Shown: positions 6,149 through 8,921 of the stretch, in pieces
How positions within the stretch are numbered: position 1 is the first letter of the stretch
How the letters are laid out: every line of letters begins with the position of its first letter
NCBI GenBank assembly: GCA_024697985.1
Contig: JAILRX010000171.1
Coordinates: forward strand, 1-8,921
Length of the DNA stretch: 8,921 nt
Source of the DNA: Treponemataceae bacterium
GTDB lineage: Bacteria > Spirochaetota > Spirochaetia > Treponematales > Treponemataceae
Reading direction: 5' to 3'
Position numbers and translations under genes: made by a program
Notes under the pieces: model-generated
Databases searched by the model: none
Told to the model about the DNA's origin: nothing
The model's input: the letters and a program-made list of their open reading frames with translations, nothing else

Positions 6149-7294
6149 TTAGAATGCTATTCGTACTGAACCTTTAACGGTCAGGTACGAATCTGTAATT
6201 GCTGCGTTATTGTAAAAGAACTGTGCGGCATAAATACTTGCCTGCAAGTCATCCAGAATCTGATATCGGAACGATAAATTGTACTGAACACCAGTATAAG
6301 CAAAGCTTGAATCAAATACTGCATCAAGACCAACTGAAAGGTTGATGACATCAATGAATTTGACGCTTGAAGAAATACCTGTCTTAAACATTGCGGTGTA
6401 TTTCATTGAATCGATTGTAGCATCCTGCTCGCTGATTGAAGTAAAGTTGTCCATTACGTAAAGTGCGTTTGCGCTCAAAACCAACGAGTTCCAGTCGAAG
6501 AAGTACATGATTTCGGCTTTTGAAAGGTTTGAGAATTCGAAAGGTGTTTCTGAACCAGTTGAGCTGTCCAAAATTCCTTCGAATGAAGAAGCAAGAGCGT
6601 AGTAAAGTGATTTGTAGATTGGACCGTCCAAACCGAGGTTGAGGTAAACTCGGTTGTAAGAGCTGTTTCCAAAGTTTGCATCAATTGCAGTCAAAGCTTC
6701 GACCGTAAGGTTCTGGCTTGCGAAAAGTGACTGGAAGCTTGCCGTAAAATCAGCAAGGATGTAAGGGGCAGCCAGTGAGTAGATAATGGTATCTTCTGCC
6801 GTGAAATATGGCGAATAAACTGAATTTGTAAGTGAGTTCAAAAGACCAGTATATCCGGCATAGAATTTAAGTGTGAAACTCTTTGGGGAAGTGAACGAAA
6901 CACCTGCAGCATCAAGTTTCTGTGAAAGGATGTAACTTGTCGTATCTGCTACGATGATTCGTCCGACTGAAAAACCAGTGTTCCAGCCTGAATCTCCCAA
7001 AGCATAAGTTCCTCGAAGGAAGAGCGAATTTAAGTCAGCTTTCTGTGTAGCGGCAGAAGCGAAAGAAGACTGAGAAAAGTCGTAGTCCAAAGAGTAAATA
7101 ACATCACCTGAAAGCGAAAGGTTTTTATTGAACTGAGCACGCATCCACATGTTGATGTCTGCGTATTCTTTGAAGGAAAGATTTGAAATCGTGTCATCGG
7201 TGTAACTTGTTTCTCCGATGATTCCACCCCATTCAAAGGCAAATACTGAAGTTGCCAAAATCAAACTAGTTAAAATTGATATTACCTTTTTCAT
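6149..7294 (-). CDS. Predicted outer-membrane beta-barrel protein (porin-like, function unknown)
   Basis: A 381-residue exported protein. Its signal peptide covers about residues 1-19 (MKKVISILTSLILATSVFA before FEWGG). The mature protein is almost entirely alternating aromatic/hydrophobic and Ser/Thr/Asn strands with short turns, such as NLSLSGDVIYSLDYDF and LSVGLDAVFDSSFAYTG. It ends LTVKGSVRIAF, with the terminal Phe typical of barrels recognised by the BAM machinery. I see no motif that assigns it to a named porin family, so the substrate is unknown. Its start is preceded by AAAAAGGA with an 8-base gap. The next gene upstream ends 25 bases away and the FecR-domain gene begins 18 bases downstream, so the barrel, the FecR protein and the small periplasmic protein are probably made together and may interact in the periplasm. 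It is unrelated in recognisable sequence to the barrel at 211-1626. Confidence 0.75.
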   Translation of the reverse strand: MKKVISILTSLILATSVFAFEWGGIIGETSYTDDTISNLSFKEYADINMWMRAQFNKNLSLSGDVIYSLDYDFSQSSFASAATQKADLNSLFLRGTYALGDSGWNTGFSVGRIIVADTTSYILSQKLDAAGVSFTSPKSFTLKFYAGYTGLLNSLTNSVYSPYFTAEDTIIYSLAAPYILADFTASFQSLFASQNLTVEALTAIDANFGNSSYNRVYLNLGLDGPIYKSLYYALASSFEGILDSSTGSETPFEFSNLSKAEIMYFFDWNSLVLSANALYVMDNFTSISEQDATIDSMKYTAMFKTGISSSVKFIDVINLSVGLDAVFDSSFAYTGVQYNLSFRYQILDDLQASIYAAQFFYNNAAITDSYLTVKGSVRIAF

Positions 7295-7319
7295 TTTTGT
7301 CGTCCTTTTTTGATTGATT

Positions 7320-7838
7320 TTAGCGGCTTATCATAAAATCGGTTGAAATAGGAGCCTTGGTAGGTTTCTTTTCAACTTTTTTGTCACCGGCAAAGTCACT
7401 TATTATGTAAAGCACTTTGCGTCCATCAAGGGTTGCTTTTGGATTAGCGTTTGCAGCGAAATAACCCTTGGCTTTCATCTGTTTGAAAGCGTATCTCTGA
7501 TTTTGAAAAATCATATACATCAAGCTTGATTTGATGTCCCAAGCCTGACAGCACATAAAAGAAAATTCTTTTATGGTAAGCTCTTTATCAACCTGCTGAA
7601 TCTTCAATTTGTTGATCATGTTCGGGAAGTTCTCTTCTAACGCTGATACGGCAGAACTTTCATCATCGGTCTCGTCAATGTATCCGTAGTCACAGCAGAT
7701 AAAGTAAGCAGCCTGACCATAAGTTATTTTTTGAGTAGCAATTACTTCTGATACGAAGTCTGCTGACTGAGCAAAAACAAGTGTTGCAAAAAGAGTGCAA
7801 AATAAAAAGGCTAAAATTTTTTTAACAGTTCCTTTCAT
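7320..7838 (-). CDS. Small periplasmic protein with duplicated CC motif, SLH-like pattern, unknown function
   Basis: A 172-residue exported protein. I chose the ATG at 7836-7838: it is preceded by GAGGAAATTT and starts a proper signal peptide (MKGTVKK, hydrophobic core, LVFA before QSADF, cleavage near residue 23). The frame is open to an ATG at 7880, but that would add 14 residues, overlap the end of thrH and lengthen the basic N-region. The mature protein holds two similar segments, ITYGQAAYFICCDYGYI (38-54) and LTIKEFSFMCCQAWDIK (87-103), each with a vicinal Cys pair. The pattern resembles the 'iT..e....l' helix of SLH domains. The following stretch, LMYMIFQNQRYAFKQMKAKG then LDGRKVLYIISDF, recalls spirochaetal periplasmic proteins I have seen without a known function. 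The C-terminal 25 residues are Lys/Pro rich. It lies 13 bases after thrH and 25 before the barrel gene. No function is assigned. Confidence 0.7.
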   Translation of the reverse strand: MKGTVKKILAFLFCTLFATLVFAQSADFVSEVIATQKITYGQAAYFICCDYGYIDETDDESSAVSALEENFPNMINKLKIQQVDKELTIKEFSFMCCQAWDIKSSLMYMIFQNQRYAFKQMKAKGYFAANANPKATLDGRKVLYIISDFAGDKKVEKKPTKAPISTDFMISR

Positions 7839-7851
7839 AAATTTCCTCATT

Positions 7852-8454
7852 TTATTTAATAATTTTTTTGATTTCATCAAGAAGCTCGCTGTATTCCGTG
7901 AAGGCTTTTACCGTCGGGTTATCAGCGATGATTTTTTCTGTCGAGCGGAAAAGAAATCCGTGATCGGCCTGCTTAATCATAGCAAGGTCGTTAAAGGAAT
8001 CTCCGCTTGCTATTACCTTGTATCCGATGGACTGAAGTGCTTTTGTCGCATGGAACTTTCCGTTTTCCTGTCGCATCTTGAATCCTGTGATGAATCCGTT
8101 TGCATCGACTTCAAGTTCGTTGCAGAAAATTGTAGGCATGCCGAGCTGTTTCATCAAAGGCAGCGCGAACTGTGTAAAAGTATCGCTAAGAATGATTACC
8201 TGTGTGATTGTTCGAAGTTCATCAAGAAAATCTTTGGCACCGTCGAGAGGTTTTATCTGTGCAATTACGTCCTGAATTTCTTTGAGGCCCAGATTGTGCT
8301 TTTTCAACAAATCGATTCGATAGTTCATCAATTTGTTGTAATCAGGTTCGTCTCGGGTAGTTTTTTTGAATTCTGGGATGCCGGTTTTTTCAGAAAATGC
8401 AATCCAAATTTCTGGTACCAAAACGCCTTCCAAATCAAGACACGTTGTAAACAT
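7852..8454 (-). CDS. thrH: Bifunctional phosphoserine phosphatase/homoserine phosphotransferase ThrH
   Basis: A 200-residue cytoplasmic HAD-superfamily enzyme that hydrolyses phosphoserine and can transfer its phosphate to homoserine, linking serine and threonine synthesis. All HAD motifs are present: motif I CLDLEGVL with the nucleophile D7 and E9 (the DLEG form typical of ThrH rather than the DxDxT of SerB), motif II LSDT (89-92), motif III K133 (NGKFH), and motif IV GDSFND (151-156). The N-terminus LDLEGVLVPEIWIAFSEKTG is almost the textbook ThrH sequence, and the length matches the family (about 200 residues). The start ATG (8452-8454) has GGAGG 8 bases upstream. It is the first gene of a five-gene operon with a good promoter at 8496-8524. 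No other amino-acid biosynthesis gene is visible, so its place before envelope genes is odd. Confidence 0.95.
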   Translation of the reverse strand: MFTTCLDLEGVLVPEIWIAFSEKTGIPEFKKTTRDEPDYNKLMNYRIDLLKKHNLGLKEIQDVIAQIKPLDGAKDFLDELRTITQVIILSDTFTQFALPLMKQLGMPTIFCNELEVDANGFITGFKMRQENGKFHATKALQSIGYKVIASGDSFNDLAMIKQADHGFLFRSTEKIIADNPTVKAFTEYSELLDEIKKIIK

Positions 8455-8495
8455 TTTTAATTCCTCCGAAGGTTTCTAAGAAAACATTCAGAGAT

Positions 8496-8524
8496 AGTAT
8501 ATAAGAATAATTTCTATTTTACAA
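8496..8524 (-). promoter_or_regulatory. Sigma-70-type promoter of the thrH-ychF operon
   Basis: On the minus strand, TTGTAA (complement of 8519-8524) and TATACT (complement of 8496-8501) are separated by exactly 17 bases. They match the -35 and -10 consensus at 4 and 5 of 6 positions. RNA would start near 8489, leaving a leader of about 35 nt before thrH with GGAGG near its end. No other good promoter is obvious between the tightly packed genes downstream. Confidence 0.65.
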
Positions 8525-8545
8525 GTTATTTGAGCATGTTGATGG

Positions 8546-8584
8546 GCTTTAAAAACGGGTCTGAAAGCTTTTAAAACGAATCTG
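8546..8584. repeat. Two imperfect 18-bp direct repeats spaced 21 bp, upstream of the operon promoter
   Basis: GCTTTAAAAACGGGTCTG (8546-8563) and GCTTTTAAAACGAATCTG (8567-8584) agree at 15 of 18 positions, with starts 21 bp apart, two turns of the helix. They lie 22 bases upstream of the -35 box of the thrH operon, where an activator or an upstream A-tract element could act. Role inferred only from position and spacing. Confidence 0.5.
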
Positions 8585-8593
8585 CGGCGCGAT

Positions 8594-8638
8594 AAAAATT
8601 GTCCGAAATCTGCTAAAACTCGCCCGCAATTTTTCGGA
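8594..8638 (-). other. Overlapping inverted repeats around the end of the kinase-tail frame
   Basis: AAAAATTG (8594-8601) and CAATTTTT (8627-8634) form a perfect 8-bp inverted repeat with a 25-base loop. TCCGAAA (8602-8608) and TTTCGGA (8632-8638) form a second. They share bases, so only one can form at a time in RNA. The second TAG (8613-8615) lies in the loop. The stems are AT-rich and there is no strong GC stem with a U tract, so a terminator is possible but weak. Confidence 0.3.
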
Positions 8639-8759
8639 TTTCATCAAAATCGATGTTGTCGATTGCTGATTTCAATTCGTTGATTTTGCCCAGAACTTGC
8701 TCCGGGAGCTTCTTTTTTTCGAGCTGGTCAAAGTAAGTTTCGATGGTGTCGAGGTCGCA
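8613..8759 (-). pseudogene. 3' tail of the upstream gene, cut off by an in-frame TAG
   Basis: Directly after the TAG at 8760-8762 the same frame stays open for 48 codons to a second TAG at 8613-8615. The encoded segment (CDLDTIETYFDQLEKKKLPE, then QVLGKINELKSAIDNIDFDE and IRKIAGEF) is helical and acidic. It continues the style of the residues before the stop and looks like the helical extension after an HPt domain in hybrid kinases. There is no good restart codon with a ribosome site, so it is probably not translated unless the stop is read through. A sequencing or assembly error is an equally good explanation. Confidence 0.6.
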
Positions 8760-8921
8760 CTAATCGGCTGCAAAAAGAATCTGGTCCTTGAAAAATTCAA
8801 GTTCGCCTTCATCGAGTTCGGTTTTGTCGTCATCCGAAACTTCACCGTATTTAGCGACGTCTTTCAGGATGTCCTCGTAGCTTCGGTAAAGGTCGAGCAT
8901 GGTTTTTGTGCCGGCGTTGAT
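8760..8921 (-). CDS. C-terminal part of a probable HPt-containing hybrid sensor kinase (5' end outside window)
   Basis: The minus-strand frame is open from the window edge to TAG at 8760-8762, giving 53 residues that begin INAGTKTMLDLYRSYEDILK and end DQILFAAD. They look like amphipathic helices: a long helix resembling the last helix of an HPt four-helix bundle, an acidic loop (SDDDKTELDEGE), then another helix. Together with the 48 residues past the stop they resemble the C-terminal tails of hybrid histidine kinases common in treponemes, in which an HPt domain is followed by paired short helices ending like 'idn.dFdeI'. The phosphoacceptor His and the kinase domains would lie outside the window, so the family call is tentative. 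If correct, the premature stop removes only the accessory tail and the phosphorelay part could remain functional. Confidence 0.4.
   Translation of the reverse strand: MNAGTKTMLDLYRSYEDILKDVAKYGEVSDDDKTELDEGELEFFKDQILFAAD

Noticed and set aside
7839..7880. 14-residue longer start for the small periplasmic protein
   Set aside because: It would overlap thrH and lengthen the signal-peptide N-region; the ATG at 7838 has a well-placed GAGG and a standard signal peptide.
7795..8460. 221-codon plus-strand open frame opposite thrH and the small periplasmic gene
   Set aside because: It is a shadow of two well-supported minus-strand genes: no domain is recognisable, it is unusually rich in Cys and Phe, and it has no plausible ribosome-binding context.
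8463..8472. Hairpin CCT-TCGG-AGG covering the thrH Shine-Dalgarno
   Set aside because: The stem is only three base pairs, unlikely to hide the site; not reported as a regulatory element.
8901..8921. Shared INAGTKT peptide between the edge gene and the chemoreceptor tail (bases near 1985-2003)
   Set aside because: Only seven residues match and the following sequence is unrelated; too short to claim homology or gene conversion.

Overview
The window most likely comes from a host-associated Treponema or close spirochaete relative; this is inferred from protein content, not from a marker gene. Supporting points are a LolA-like lipoprotein-sorting protein directly followed by an outer-membrane barrel protein, several spirochaete-style barrel and periplasmic proteins with clear signal peptides, a dCache-type chemoreceptor, and a close match to one chemotaxis/flagellar sigma-28 promoter consensus. 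Composition is moderate in GC with a GC-richer patch around 1060-1800. There are no rRNA or tRNA genes, insertion sequences or CRISPR arrays.

Layout. On the left (2-1626, plus strand) are the end of a LolA-like outer membrane lipoprotein-sorting protein gene and, overlapping its stop codon, a 471-residue DUF1302-like outer-membrane barrel protein. Next is a 258-base convergent gap (1627-1884). It holds a striking five-copy 32-bp tandem repeat, itself built from two 16-bp half-units, and a bidirectional intrinsic terminator. A methyl-accepting chemotaxis protein follows on the minus strand (1885-3993). The gap at 3994-4257 holds the chemoreceptor promoter, a sigma-28-like promoter pointing the opposite way, an intrinsic terminator and a small inverted repeat.

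From 8454 down to 4258 runs a compact minus-strand operon with gaps of 13 to 25 bases: thrH (phosphoserine phosphatase/homoserine phosphotransferase), a small periplasmic protein with duplicated CC motifs, an outer-membrane barrel, a secreted FecR-domain protein and the ribosome-associated ATPase ychF. It has a plausible sigma-70 promoter at 8496-8524 and a terminator at 4141-4163. At the right edge (8613-8921, minus strand) is the C-terminal part of a probable hybrid-kinase/HPt protein whose reading frame is interrupted by an in-frame TAG.

How it fits together. Most genes concern the cell envelope (lipid or lipoprotein trafficking, barrels, periplasmic proteins) or sensing (chemoreceptor, probable phosphorelay protein). 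thrH and ychF are metabolic and translation-linked genes that bracket the envelope genes of the operon. The items most worth a second look are the 16/32-bp repeat array, the sigma-28-like promoter that would drive a short RNA of about 60 nt, the mixed operon with its CC-repeat periplasmic protein, and the nonsense codon in the kinase tail.
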